The translations under genes were made by a program, and so were the position numbers. Below are positions 1 to 9,015 of a stretch of DNA of 64,000 bases, one piece after another; the first letter of the stretch is position 1, and every line of letters starts with the position of its first letter. The notes under the pieces were generated by a model. The model saw only the letters and a program-made list of their open reading frames with translations, was not told where the DNA came from and ran no database searches. The stretch spans positions 310,001 through 374,000 of the forward strand of contig DIUZ01000026.1 of assembly GCA_002423205.1 (NCBI GenBank). Direction: 5' to 3'. This DNA is from Micavibrio sp. UBA6145 (GTDB taxonomy: Bacteria > Pseudomonadota > Alphaproteobacteria > Micavibrionales > UBA1664).

Positions 1-1
1 A

Positions 2-721
2 AAATTCGGCCATGAATTTCTGGAATGCCAGGTCCGCGATTTCGAGCGTGTCATAAAAGGCATGGGATACCGCAGCCAGACGCTGGAAGACGGCACATTG
101 CGGATGACGCACGCCTTCTACGAAAACATGACATTCGATATTCCGGATTTCGCCGGTGTAAAAACAGCCATTCAAAATCTTAAAAAACTGGGCGCTGCCG
201 CCAGCGGTCCGAACTACGTTGCGGCGCTGGATGCCTATCAGGAAGCATCCACCAAGGCCTTCGACAATTTCATGGTTGTTTTCTCGCAGGCGGGTCTGGC
301 TATGAGTGAGCGTTTCAATGCCCTTCATGGTGAATTCCAGCATCTTGAAGACGTGATCATGAAGTTCGGCTACCAGAAAACGGTTGAAACCGTGCAGGGC
401 CAGGAATGCGCGATACGCTATCTCAAGACCAACAGGAATGATCCGTGCGATCCGTCATTCGTGATAGTACCGGTTGCGCGTGTGAATAACTGGGGCGGTA
501 AAGCGGTCTATATCGTCATGGAAAAAACGCTTGAGGTTATGCGCAGGCAAATTGAAACGATTTGTCCGGGCCGTCTTGTCCTGGCGAAGCCCGATAAACG
601 CCGCCCTGCGCCGGTCAGCGCGCTACCCTATATCGCGGCGACGACGCAGCATAAGATACCAAGCCCCATGTCCCCCGTCGGCCTGGCGCGCGGGTACCGC
701 CTTCAGAACAATATCTTTTAA
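2..721 (+). CDS. Unknown protein, 5' end outside window
   Basis: The reading frame is open from base 2 and ends at TAA 721, so the visible 239 residues are the C-terminal part of a longer protein. I do not recognise the family. The visible part is soluble in appearance, with a mixed helical N-terminal half and a basic, proline-rich tail from about residue 195. There is no membrane segment or known catalytic motif. Its last 99 bases overlap the 3' end of the Smr gene on the other strand, so the two are convergent and share coding DNA. Confidence 0.6.
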   Translation, partial: KFGHEFLECQVRDFERVIKGMGYRSQTLEDGTLRMTHAFYENMTFDIPDFAGVKTAIQNLKKLGAAASGPNYVAALDAYQEASTKAFDNFMVVFSQAGLAMSERFNALHGEFQHLEDVIMKFGYQKTVETVQGQECAIRYLKTNRNDPCDPSFVIVPVARVNNWGGKAVYIVMEKTLEVMRRQIETICPGRLVLAKPDKRRPAPVSALPYIAATTQHKIPSPMSPVGLARGYRLQNNIF

Positions 722-1150
722 CGGTGCTTCGTCTATCCATTCGGGCAGGCGCTTGCGCAGCACGCCCGATCCATCCTTGCCCTTGCCGGTAATCACCAGA
801 ACGCATCTGTATCCGCGGCGATAGGCTTCCTGCAAAAAACGTTGCAGCTTTTCATACGCGGCGGCCTGTCCATGGCCGTGCAGGTCGATGACCGCCTCGA
901 TATCCATCTGGCCGCGCGTCAGCTTTTGCTCGGTGCGGCGGTCAACGTCCCGCCCTTTGGCCGCGCTGGCAGGGACCGGGGCGGGGGGCTTTGGCATGGC
1001 CGTGCCGGTGCGCGTCCTGACCTGTGCGGGCATGGCCGGTTCAGGCGGCGGTGCCGGTTTTTTGCGGCCCTTTAAGGGGGTGATATCAGCGGCAACCAGC
1101 GCCCACAGCCCTTCTTCGTCCACATTTATGTCCTTGCCGCGGCGGCCCAT
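623..1150 (-). CDS. Smr-domain (MutS2 C-terminal-like) protein
   Basis: The protein has 175 residues. The first 80 are a basic, proline-rich linker. Residues about 85-175 carry the Smr domain, with the IDLHG motif near residue 88 and the ITGKGKDGSG loop near residue 120, followed by a basic end. Smr domains bind branched DNA or RNA, and several have nuclease activity; stand-alone alphaproteobacterial members are small and cytoplasmic like this one. The substrate cannot be read from the sequence. The 3' end overlaps the convergent gene at 2-721 by 99 bases. Confidence 0.85.
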   Translation of the reverse strand: MGRRGKDINVDEEGLWALVAADITPLKGRKKPAPPPEPAMPAQVRTRTGTAMPKPPAPVPASAAKGRDVDRRTEQKLTRGQMDIEAVIDLHGHGQAAAYEKLQRFLQEAYRRGYRCVLVITGKGKDGSGVLRKRLPEWIDEAPLKDIVLKAVPARQADGGHGAWYLMLRRRRDIG

Positions 1151-1224
1151 TATCGCTCTTTCAAAATGACACTTCCTGCATTAACGGTATAATGGACCTT
1201 ACACCAAGGATGGAACGCCCTCAA

Positions 1225-1992
1225 ATGACGCGCATACTGATGTTTCTGTGTGCCCTGGCCATAACTGTTGCGGCCCCCGCGTATGCGCAGAATATCCCGG
1301 CTACGCGCACGGAAAAAGACTCACAATCATCGCCTGATACGACCCCCATGCTGATGCTCAGCCGGGGCACGCCCACTCATCCGGAGAAAGTCATTCTCAC
1401 CTGGCATAAAATGGTCCGCCAGACACCTGACTTTCTGCTCTGGGCAAAAAAATCGCCTTATTTGCGCAAGGCCAACGCCATTGACCATGACATGATCGTC
1501 AATCGTGAATCCAATCGCCTGCAACAGGATTGGAACGAACTTGATACGTCGCAACTGCTGAACATCCAGACCGTCATTCATCTGAATAATTACAGCACCC
1601 TGCAGGAGCAGCTGATCGTGGGTGAGTTTACGTCCAAGACGTTCTTCAGTTTCATGATGTACGACGAAAACATCGCCGTTGTGCCCCACGATATTGCGCG
1701 TTTCAACAAGATCAAGATCACCAACGCACAAATGAACGACATGCTTAAGAAGGCAGGCAGCGGCCAGATCATGGCCGAGCTTTTGCTCAAGCCGATTGAG
1801 GCGGACGCAAAAACCCCCTTTGTTCATGGCAGGATGTCTTACTGGCTGGTGCTCGGGCAGGTGATGGAAATCCGCTTCTGGAGCAAGTCCGACGGCAAGG
1901 ATGAATTGCTGTGGATGCAGCGCGACCCATCGTACAAACCCAGAGAAGACAAAAGCCTTCTCGATCTGAAATCCGGCGCTGTTTTGCCATGA
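1225..1992 (+). CDS. Secreted protein of unknown function
   Basis: The protein has 255 residues from the ATG at 1225, which I prefer over the ATG at 1192 because it puts a clean signal peptide at the N-terminus (hydrophobic core FLCALAITVAA, likely cut after AYAQ). The mature part is hydrophilic, with several Trp and Met residues and no further membrane segment, so it is probably periplasmic. The family is not recognised. The stop overlaps the next start in an ATGA, so the two genes are translationally coupled. Confidence 0.7.
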   Translation: MTRILMFLCALAITVAAPAYAQNIPATRTEKDSQSSPDTTPMLMLSRGTPTHPEKVILTWHKMVRQTPDFLLWAKKSPYLRKANAIDHDMIVNRESNRLQQDWNELDTSQLLNIQTVIHLNNYSTLQEQLIVGEFTSKTFFSFMMYDENIAVVPHDIARFNKIKITNAQMNDMLKKAGSGQIMAELLLKPIEADAKTPFVHGRMSYWLVLGQVMEIRFWSKSDGKDELLWMQRDPSYKPREDKSLLDLKSGAVLP

Positions 1993-2552
1993 TCTCACGC
2001 ATCGACCAGCCGCCAAACGTACCAAAGGCGCCAACCGATCCGCGCAAGACAGACGATTCCGATACACGCCAGTCGCTGCAACGCCACGACCCGGAATTCT
2101 ATAAAAAGAAAGACGACGATCGGGATCGTCCCGGCTTTCGCGATCCGTATGAAGATCTGGCGGATGTATCAGTACCTGCACTCAAAAGCTTCCTGATGGG
2201 GCTGCTCGATAAAATCGGTGGACCTCTCACGCCCACTTCGACGCCCGCACACACTGAAATTCACCGCACCGCCGCCTCGCCTCAGGCCGCCGCCGCGATG
2301 AGCGCGTATCAGACCGGTGCCCGCCGCGGTGCGGTATCGGCACCGCCGCCACCCCCGCCGCCGCCTTCGACCCCCGCAGATGCCAGCGCGTTGGACCATG
2401 CCGTGGCCGGTCTGGACCGCGCCACCGTGCTGGACCTGATCCGCGATCTTGACCGCCTGTATACGCAAGGCATCAGCACCATCGCCCTGGAAAAAGGCGA
2501 TGGTTTTCTCGCCAGTATTCGTGCAGGCATAGACCGCGCGAAAGGTATTTAA
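1989..2552 (+). CDS. Proline-rich protein of unknown function
   Basis: The protein has 187 residues. The ATG at 1989 forms a 4-base ATGA overlap with the preceding gene, which supports this start over longer versions. The N-terminal 60 residues are very polar and rich in Asp, Lys and Arg. Residues about 115-125 hold a run of eight prolines, and the last 60 residues are predicted helical. There is no signal peptide. It probably works with its secreted upstream partner, but no function can be assigned. Confidence 0.65.
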   Translation: MISRIDQPPNVPKAPTDPRKTDDSDTRQSLQRHDPEFYKKKDDDRDRPGFRDPYEDLADVSVPALKSFLMGLLDKIGGPLTPTSTPAHTEIHRTAASPQAAAAMSAYQTGARRGAVSAPPPPPPPPSTPADASALDHAVAGLDRATVLDLIRDLDRLYTQGISTIALEKGDGFLASIRAGIDRAKGI

Positions 2553-2809
2553 TCTTAAAAAATAGATGACGCTTTCTGATACGATTCAGATAGAATCATT
2601 TCAAGTACAGTCCTCGTCAGTCCCAAGGGGTTCCCCCGCATTGACCTATCTGTTCCGCATTCTGCCCAATGTTTCCCGCACAGAGCCGGGTGCGCCTTCT
2701 GCCAAAATTGCTGTCTTCAAAAACCTCCATCGCATGGAGGTTTTTTGCATTTGAGTTCGATTTCCTAAAACCGCCGCATCTCACAATCCAACCAAAAGGA
2801 AACTGCCCT
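2553..2809 (+). other. Intergenic leader before phoH
   Basis: This 257-base gap separates the proline-rich protein gene from phoH. A 62-codon open frame at 2566-2754 reads through it, but it has no convincing ribosome site and ends inside the terminator hairpin, so I do not call it a gene. The stretch could hold the end of the upstream transcript or a short RNA ending at the hairpin. Confidence 0.35.
2719..2746 (+). terminator. Rho-independent terminator upstream of phoH
   Basis: A perfect hairpin, with arms AAAAACCTCCAT and ATGGAGGTTTTT around a CGC loop, runs straight into six T. It lies 64 bases before the phoH start and terminates plus-strand transcription from the preceding pair or from a leader RNA. 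Confidence 0.8.
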
Positions 2810-3571
2810 ATGACAAAAATGTCCCGGAAAGATAAGCACAGCAACTTCCGCAGCATTAAGGGTGGGAAACAGGACCGTTTCGCGCCGTCAGCCTTTAACG
2901 ACTCCTGGGATCCGATGGCGGAGGAAATCGACCGCAACCGCGACCAGTCCTATATCAAGCGCGTGAAGCCCCGCACGGAGGGCCAGAAAGTGCTGATGGA
3001 ATCCATCAACCAGCACGCCCTGACCATGGCCATCGGCCCTGCCGGTTCGGGTAAGACATATCTGGCTATTTCCGCCGCCGTCGAGGCACTGGAAGACAAC
3101 AAGATCGACCGTATCATTCTCTCGCGTCCCGCCATGGAAGCCGGGGAAAGCATCGGCTTCCTGCCCGGCGACATGCACGAAAAAATGGCACCGTACTTAC
3201 GCCCGCTTTACGACGCACTTGGTGATCGCCTTGGCGGCAAGCGCGTACGCCAGTACATGGATGACGGTACGATCGAAATCGCGCCGATCGGCTTCATGCG
3301 CGGCCGTACGCTGAACAACGCCTTCATCGTCGTTGACGAGGCGCAGAACTGCACCTTCCAGCAATTGAAAATGCTGCTGACGCGCCTTGGCTGGAATTCA
3401 ACCATGGTCGTCACCGGCGACCCGGACCAGAGCGACCTTCTGCCCGGCATGTCCGGCCTGGCGCAGGTGGCGCACAAGCTGGAACGTTGCGGCAATGTCG
3501 GTGTCGTCAACCTGAAGGCCTGTGACATTGTCCGTCACCCGCTGGTTGCCGAGATGCTCGCAGTACTTTAA
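2810..3571 (+). CDS. PhoH-family ATPase
   Basis: The protein has 253 residues. The start at 2810 is chosen because an AAAAGGA ribosome site lies just upstream and the longer frame would cross a terminator. Walker A (GPAGSGKT) is at residues 76-83 and Walker B (IVVDEAQN) near residue 165, followed by a TGDPDQ motif. This is the standard PhoH P-loop fold. PhoH proteins are cytoplasmic RNA-associated ATPases or helicases whose exact role is unsettled. The first 50 residues are basic and poorly conserved, and it lacks the extra PIN domain of PhoH2 forms. Confidence 0.92.
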   Translation: MTKMSRKDKHSNFRSIKGGKQDRFAPSAFNDSWDPMAEEIDRNRDQSYIKRVKPRTEGQKVLMESINQHALTMAIGPAGSGKTYLAISAAVEALEDNKIDRIILSRPAMEAGESIGFLPGDMHEKMAPYLRPLYDALGDRLGGKRVRQYMDDGTIEIAPIGFMRGRTLNNAFIVVDEAQNCTFQQLKMLLTRLGWNSTMVVTGDPDQSDLLPGMSGLAQVAHKLERCGNVGVVNLKACDIVRHPLVAEMLAVL

Positions 3572-3582
3572 ATCTTGCGGGC

Positions 3583-4197
3583 ATGAACCACGCCCGTATG
3601 ACCCGTTTTATTATCTCCATCCTTGTCGGCGTCATTGCCGCCGCCGTGATCGCCTACACGCAGGTGCAAAAAACGCCACCCGGTGATGGACGTAACAATT
3701 ATATCGGCCAGTCTTTTGGCGATAATTTTGCCGGCCTGACGGATCAGGACGGCAAAATTCTGGGCCCCGACGCGTTTGCGGGTAAGTACCAGCTGGTCTT
3801 TTTCGGCTTCACGCACTGCCCGGCCATTTGCCCCGCCGCCCTGCAAAAAGCCTCCTACATCCTGAAAAACCTGGACCCTGCTGACCGTGAGAAACTCGCT
3901 GTCCTGTTTGTGACCGTTGATCCTGAGCGGGATACGGCCGGGCAGATGAAATCCTATATTTCATCATTCGAACAAGGCATTACCGGAATTACCGGCAGCC
4001 CGGAGCGCATCGCAAAAACGGTCAGCGCATGGAAAGTCTACGCCGCAAAAGTCCCGCAGGACGGCGGCGATTACACCATGGACCATTCCGGCTTCCTGTA
4101 TCTGCGTGACCCGAAAGGACACCTGAAAGGCATTTATCCGCATGAAGACGCGCCGGATGCCCTGTTGTCTGCTATAGTGAAAGATATGGGTCTCTAA
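3583..4197 (+). CDS. SCO1/SenC-family copper chaperone
   Basis: The protein has 204 residues. An N-terminal membrane anchor (about residues 8-25) is followed by a periplasmic thioredoxin-like domain. The copper-binding Cys pair CPAIC is at residues 79 and 83, and the partner His sits in the MDHSGF motif near residue 167. SCO proteins deliver copper to the CuA site of cytochrome c oxidase or act as thiol reductases. It starts 11 bases after the phoH stop. No oxidase genes are nearby. Confidence 0.92.
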   Translation: MNHARMTRFIISILVGVIAAAVIAYTQVQKTPPGDGRNNYIGQSFGDNFAGLTDQDGKILGPDAFAGKYQLVFFGFTHCPAICPAALQKASYILKNLDPADREKLAVLFVTVDPERDTAGQMKSYISSFEQGITGITGSPERIAKTVSAWKVYAAKVPQDGGDYTMDHSGFLYLRDPKGHLKGIYPHEDAPDALLSAIVKDMGL

Positions 4198-4273
4198 ACA
4201 AGCTTTGCCAAAACCCATGTAAATTTGGTAAAATAACAAAAAACAGGGTAAAAGCAGGGCAATAGAGGGCTTG

Positions 4274-5692
4274 ATGCGCGGCAGCCGTAAACTTTCTCTA
4301 CTTTTTATATTTTTCACAATAATTTCAATATCTTACCCGCGCCCAGCCGCGGCAGTTTGCGATGGTTGCGTGGTTGCCGCCGTTACGAAGGCGCACCTCG
4401 CCGAAATGGTCGCCATGGCTGCCCAAAGCACTGCTGAAATCGCCGCCATGTACGCTTCGACCAACATGGCGATCATGGGTACGCCCACGGGTACTCTTCC
4501 CGGCCCGTTCCTGCGCATGGTGCCCAGCGAAACGCCAGGCGGTGACCTGCTTCCCATACCGGGCATTGTCCCTCCCTGGTCGCTTGTGACCTATTACGAA
4601 AACGTGTGGTGGCCCCGCATGATCGAGCTGACCAAGGCCCAGCAGGGCGCGCAGGACAAGGTCTCCACCCTGCAACAGCAGATGTCCGACCGCACGGCGC
4701 AGGCCGCCGAATATTCCCGTTATATGCAGGAAACCCGCCGCATGGCGGTTGAGCACCAGGCCAGAAATCTTGGCCGTGCCGAAGTGCTCTGTCCTGAACC
4801 CTCAATGGGCCGTTCTGCCCTGGCCAACCGCGAAAAAGTCCGATACGGCGCACGTCAGCTGGAATTGCGCGCCACCCGGGAAGCCGGGGGCGATAAAGAC
4901 ATGCCCACAGCCATGGGCGGTATCGAGTACCAGAAGGCCATGATCCAGGCCCGTATCAACGAAGGCATGTGCAACCCGAATGACAGCAACGGCGCCGCGG
5001 CCAAATACTGCAAAAATCCAAAACCGGCAATTATGAACGCCGACCAGCGTGTTTCAACCCTGATGGGCACATATCTCCTTGATGATGCGCAGAATTCTGA
5101 GAGCTTGGGTACTGTAAACCGCGCCCAGCGTTTCGTGGAAAACGTTTTCAATTCCCGCGCGTTTGAACCGATTCCTGTCTCACTGACGGGCCAAAGCACG
5201 CTTTCGCCCAACGTCGTTCAGGCAATGGCCGAGCAATCGGCTTATTCTGCTAAACTGAACGTTCTTCAGAGACCGTTTATTGAAGAACAGGCCAACCGCG
5301 CCCCGCTGAGCGGTAACGTTGAAGCTTTGGGCGAACTGAGAGGCGTGCTCGACCGTGCCGGTTATGCGGGCGAAGCTAAGGAAGCCTATATCAAAAACGA
5401 CAAAATCTCCCGCGCTGCTGAAGACTACATCCGTTATGTGGTTTATGACTCCGATCCCAAGACATCCTCTGTCGATCTTGCAGGCGCTGCCAGTATGAGC
5501 CTTGAAAACCTGATGTCCGTTGGGATTCAAAAGGAAATGAAGCAGATCGTCCTGATGTACGATATCCGCGAACAGATCCGCCAGACAAACCTCTTGCTCG
5601 GCACCATCGGCGGCATCCTGCTGGAGCCGAAATATGAGAAGATCCGCGCCAATCTTCAGGCCGTTCAAAGCGGCAACGACCGTCCCCACTAA
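4274..5692 (+). CDS. Secreted Cys-containing protein, unknown
   Basis: The protein has 472 residues from the ATG at 4274, with AGAGG nine bases upstream; a TTG directly before it is less likely. A signal peptide (core LLFIFFTIISI) ends near AAA. The mature protein opens with a CDGC pair, has two further spaced cysteines around residues 175-245 and a Gln-rich helical segment around residues 115-160 that may form a coiled coil. The cysteines suggest a disulfide-bonded periplasmic or surface protein. I do not recognise the family. It faces the flagellar genes in the same orientation, but with a separate promoter between them. Confidence 0.7.
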   Translation: MRGSRKLSLLFIFFTIISISYPRPAAAVCDGCVVAAVTKAHLAEMVAMAAQSTAEIAAMYASTNMAIMGTPTGTLPGPFLRMVPSETPGGDLLPIPGIVPPWSLVTYYENVWWPRMIELTKAQQGAQDKVSTLQQQMSDRTAQAAEYSRYMQETRRMAVEHQARNLGRAEVLCPEPSMGRSALANREKVRYGARQLELRATREAGGDKDMPTAMGGIEYQKAMIQARINEGMCNPNDSNGAAAKYCKNPKPAIMNADQRVSTLMGTYLLDDAQNSESLGTVNRAQRFVENVFNSRAFEPIPVSLTGQSTLSPNVVQAMAEQSAYSAKLNVLQRPFIEEQANRAPLSGNVEALGELRGVLDRAGYAGEAKEAYIKNDKISRAAEDYIRYVVYDSDPKTSSVDLAGAASMSLENLMSVGIQKEMKQIVLMYDIREQIRQTNLLLGTIGGILLEPKYEKIRANLQAVQSGNDRPH

Positions 5693-5747
5693 GCCGGGGT
5701 TTAAGGTATTATCCTAAATGATTGAAAGAATCGGGTTTACGCCCGGT

Positions 5748-5761
5748 CAGACCCCGGTCTG
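5748..5761. promoter_or_regulatory. Palindrome upstream of flgK sigma54 site
   Basis: CAGACC-CC-GGTCTG is a perfect 6-base inverted repeat lying 9 bases before the -24 element of the flgK promoter. Its position suits a regulator site, but it could also overlap RNA polymerase binding. Confidence 0.4.
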
Positions 5762-5770
5762 GCCCCCGTC

Positions 5771-5786
5771 TGGCATAGTCCTTGCA
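5771..5786 (+). promoter_or_regulatory. Sigma54 (-24/-12) promoter of flgKL
   Basis: TGGCAT, 5 bases, then TTGCA matches the sigma54 consensus (TGGCAC-N5-TTGCA) at every key position including the spacing. It lies 67 bases before the flgK start. Late flagellar genes of alphaproteobacteria such as Caulobacter are often sigma54-dependent. Confidence 0.75.
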
Positions 5787-5853
5787 AAATCATCCCCTGT
5801 AAGCCTGCCTGTGGGCATTTTTGGCCACAGGGTTGAATTGCAAGGATGAATTG

Positions 5854-7950
5854 ATGACCTCGGTAAGCCCGCTCAACATCGCCCTTTCGGGTCTGCGCTC
5901 GGCGCAGGCGCTGATCGGCGTGGCATCTAACAACATCGCCAACGCCTCCACGGACGGCTACACCAAAAAGACACTGGCCCAGTACACCGTCATTGTCGGC
6001 GGACAGGGCGGCGGCGTCGATGTCGGACTGGTCCAGCGCCGTATCAACGACATCCTGATGAAGGATTTCCGCAAACAGGTTTCAGTGACATCCGGCCTCG
6101 CAACGACGCAGGATTATCTGAGGCAGGTGCAGGAACTGCACGGCACGCCCAATAACGAAAGCTCAATCACCTCGCAGATCGGCCGGCTTAAGGATTCCTT
6201 CGCGCAACTGGCCAACTCACCTGAATCGCAATACCTGCTGACATCTGCCTACAACGTGGCCCAGCGTACGGTGCAGCAATTCTCATCTTACAGCACATCG
6301 ATCACGCAGCTGCGTAACACCGTCCAGAGCGATATGACCCAGTCGGTCAACACCATCAACAGTCTGACCCAGCAGATCGTCGATCTGAACGTATCAATCA
6401 AGGCCGCACGAAACCAGGAGCGCACCAGCGCCGATCTGGAAGACCAGCGCGATCTTGCCATCCGCAAGCTTTCAGAAGAAGTCGATGTATCGTACTTCAC
6501 CAACCAGGACGGCACCGTGACCGTCATGACACATGAAGGCCAGTTGCTGGCGCATGATGTCGCCGTCAAACTTTACTTCAAGCCTGAACAGCTGGGCGTG
6601 CAATCGTATTATCCGGTGGCGTCCAAACCGCTGATGCTGGGCGATCCCATCCATGGCACTGATATCACCAACGATACGTCGCTGGGCGGTAGAATGGGTG
6701 CACTGGTCAAGCTGCGCGATGAAACCCTGCCGACCTATCAGGCGCAGATTGATGAGCTCGCCTACCAGCTGGCGTCGCGCTTCTCTGCGGAGGGTCTGAA
6801 TCTTTTCACTATGCCTAATGGTTCGATCCCCGCCAACACACCGTCTGCCTATGTTGGCTTTGCCGATGCGATGGTTGTCAATCCAGCGATCGTCTCAGAC
6901 ACAAGCCTGATCCGCAAAGGCACCAATCCTTTAAGCACGGTTCAGGCCGGGTCCAGCGAAGTCTTGCGCAAGATCATTGAATTTACCTTTGGCGATGTTG
7001 CGTATCACGAAGCCGTCGGTACCGCGAATATCACAACCGGTCCCACCACCCTGTTCGCCGAGCTGGGCCTGAGCGGCCAGGCCCGTATCATCGGCGACCA
7101 GAATGTTCAGGCCATGTCATCGGTGGATGCCGATCCCGCGATCAACGAAAACGACACCTTCACCCTTCAGGTTGGTGCCGGCCTGCCGCAAACCGTCACT
7201 ATCACGGCCAGTATGACGCCGGCTGCACTTGTGGCCGCCATCAACACGGCCATTCCCGGCACGGCCGCGCTTTCTTCGGGCGGTCAGCTGATTTTAACAG
7301 CGCCCGCAAACCTGACCATTGGCTCTTCCGGCCCCAACGCAATGAGCGCCGCCGGTCTTGCGGCGCTTGGGTTCACAGCCGGCGTCACGACGGCGCAACC
7401 GCCTTCTTTCACTATCGCTTCCGGCAATAACGATCCGACCACGATCACGATTACATCCGCAGACACGGGCGCAACGCTTTTGGCAAAAATAAATTCTGTA
7501 TCCGGCATCACCGCTTCTATCGTCGGTGGACATCTTGAAATTCGCCCCACCGAAGGCGGCGATATTTCGATTATCGACGGTCTCAAAAATCCGTTGCAGG
7601 CACTGGGCATGACCATCACCGAAGTGCCGCACACGGCATTTAACAGCCTCAATCTTGGCCCCGGCGCCAATCTGGACGGCCGCATTTCAGGCTCGCCGAC
7701 GCTACTGGAATACGCAACGCAACTTGTGGGCACGCAGTCACAGGACTCCAGCTACGCAACGTCGTCGCTTGCCAACGAAAGCGTTTATAAAACGACTCTG
7801 GAAAGCCAGCTCATTAATGAATCTGGCGTGAACATCGACGAAGAGATGGCGCAACTGATTTCAATTCAAACCGCTTACAGCGCCTCCGCCCGCACAATCA
7901 CCGTTGTGCAGCAGATGATGGACGAACTTCTGAATGCGATAAGGAGATAA
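5854..7950 (+). CDS. flgK: Flagellar hook-associated protein 1 FlgK
   Basis: The protein has 698 residues and joins the hook to the filament. The start at 5854 is set by the AAGGA site at 5842 and by the classic N-terminus of rod/hook proteins, with SNNIANASTDGYTKK near residues 30-45. The C-terminus has the matching amphipathic helix (MAQLISIQTAYSASARTI) that packs against the N-terminus. The middle (about residues 340-600) is a long, Thr/Ala-rich variable region, making this larger than E. coli FlgK (about 550 residues). It is exported by the flagellar type III system. It is 3 bases from flgL. Confidence 0.95.
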   Translation: MTSVSPLNIALSGLRSAQALIGVASNNIANASTDGYTKKTLAQYTVIVGGQGGGVDVGLVQRRINDILMKDFRKQVSVTSGLATTQDYLRQVQELHGTPNNESSITSQIGRLKDSFAQLANSPESQYLLTSAYNVAQRTVQQFSSYSTSITQLRNTVQSDMTQSVNTINSLTQQIVDLNVSIKAARNQERTSADLEDQRDLAIRKLSEEVDVSYFTNQDGTVTVMTHEGQLLAHDVAVKLYFKPEQLGVQSYYPVASKPLMLGDPIHGTDITNDTSLGGRMGALVKLRDETLPTYQAQIDELAYQLASRFSAEGLNLFTMPNGSIPANTPSAYVGFADAMVVNPAIVSDTSLIRKGTNPLSTVQAGSSEVLRKIIEFTFGDVAYHEAVGTANITTGPTTLFAELGLSGQARIIGDQNVQAMSSVDADPAINENDTFTLQVGAGLPQTVTITASMTPAALVAAINTAIPGTAALSSGGQLILTAPANLTIGSSGPNAMSAAGLAALGFTAGVTTAQPPSFTIASGNNDPTTITITSADTGATLLAKINSVSGITASIVGGHLEIRPTEGGDISIIDGLKNPLQALGMTITEVPHTAFNSLNLGPGANLDGRISGSPTLLEYATQLVGTQSQDSSYATSSLANESVYKTTLESQLINESGVNIDEEMAQLISIQTAYSASARTITVVQQMMDELLNAIRR

Positions 7951-7953
7951 TTT

Positions 7954-8964
7954 ATGGCATCGATCTCAACACTGGGCCAGCAGCTCAATCTTGTTGCTCG
8001 TATGAAAGATATTCAGGCGAATATGAGCAAGTACCAGCAACAGGTCACAACCGGCGTGAAGCACAATTCATTCGCCGATTACGGCGTCGATTCTTTGAAA
8101 ATTCAGCGCTATCGTGCCTCGCTCAAGGAACTGGAAGCCTACAGCTACAATATCGCGAACGCGCAGGTGAACATCTCTCAGATGAACCAGGCCATCGATG
8201 AGAACATGAAGCAGGCGCAGAACATTCTTGCCGCCATCGGTCTACAGCTCCCCAAAGGCGAAGAATTCAGCATGGAAACGATCAGGCAGGCGGCCAATAC
8301 CGCGCTGCAGGTTATCGAATCCAACGTCAACACCGAAATCGGCGGCCGTTACCTTTTCTCAGGCAGTGATGTGACCAACAAGCCTTACACCGGCGGCAGC
8401 GGGGCAACCAACAACATTGCCCAGCAGGTTTCCAACTGGCTGGATGGCACGGTCGACACGGACGCATTTATCAGCGGCCTTGACGGCATGACAGATACGG
8501 AAATGGGATTTTCCACCACGGTGCAGACCGCAAAAAAAATCTATGCCCGTGCCGATGATAGTTACGAGGTGGATTATACCGTTAAAGCAAACAACGACGG
8601 CTTCAAAAAAGTCATCAACGGCCTGCGTGCTTTGACGCAGATGGAATATCCGGAAGGCACGGATGTGGCCAATAAGGATAATTTCTACGCTGTGATCAAC
8701 CATGTATATGCGTCGATCAAATCCGGTATTGATGACATGCGTGCGGAAGCATCTAAACTGGGTACTGCGTCATCCGCGCTGGAAGTCATGACCACCAATC
8801 ACCAGAACGACACCCAAAGTCTGCAGGTGGTTCTTGAAAACACGGAAGCTGCCGACACCACGGACGCCATCATCCGCTTTCAGACACTGCAAACCCAGCT
8901 TGAGGCGTCGTATAACATCACGTCCATCGTGAGCCAGCTGAGCCTGGCACGCTTCCTCAACTAA
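7954..8964 (+). CDS. flgL: Flagellar hook-associated protein 3 FlgL
   Basis: The protein has 336 residues and belongs to the flagellin/FlgL family. The N-terminal helical domain (residues 1-130, including NISQMNQAIDENMKQAQNI) and the C-terminal helix are both present, with the IGGRYLFSGSD motif typical of FlgL near residue 130. A strong GGAGA site lies before the ATG, and it follows flgK by 3 bases. It sits between FlgK and the filament. No flagellin gene is adjacent. Confidence 0.93.
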   Translation: MASISTLGQQLNLVARMKDIQANMSKYQQQVTTGVKHNSFADYGVDSLKIQRYRASLKELEAYSYNIANAQVNISQMNQAIDENMKQAQNILAAIGLQLPKGEEFSMETIRQAANTALQVIESNVNTEIGGRYLFSGSDVTNKPYTGGSGATNNIAQQVSNWLDGTVDTDAFISGLDGMTDTEMGFSTTVQTAKKIYARADDSYEVDYTVKANNDGFKKVINGLRALTQMEYPEGTDVANKDNFYAVINHVYASIKSGIDDMRAEASKLGTASSALEVMTTNHQNDTQSLQVVLENTEAADTTDAIIRFQTLQTQLEASYNITSIVSQLSLARFLN

Positions 8965-8965
8965 A

Positions 8966-8991
8966 TAAAAAGCGCGGGCAAAGGCCCGCGC
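8966..8991 (-). terminator. Terminator of the pilus operon
   Basis: Read on the minus strand, GCGCGGGC and GCCCGCGC arms around a 4-base loop are followed by five T. It lies 25 bases past the stop of the last pilus gene. On the plus strand no T-run follows, so it mainly serves the minus-strand operon. Confidence 0.8.
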
Positions 8992-9015
8992 ATGAAGGTG
9001 ACGACCTCACTAAAT

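Noticed and set aside
2566..2754. 62-codon frame upstream of phoH
   Set aside because: It ends inside a terminator hairpin and lacks a ribosome site.
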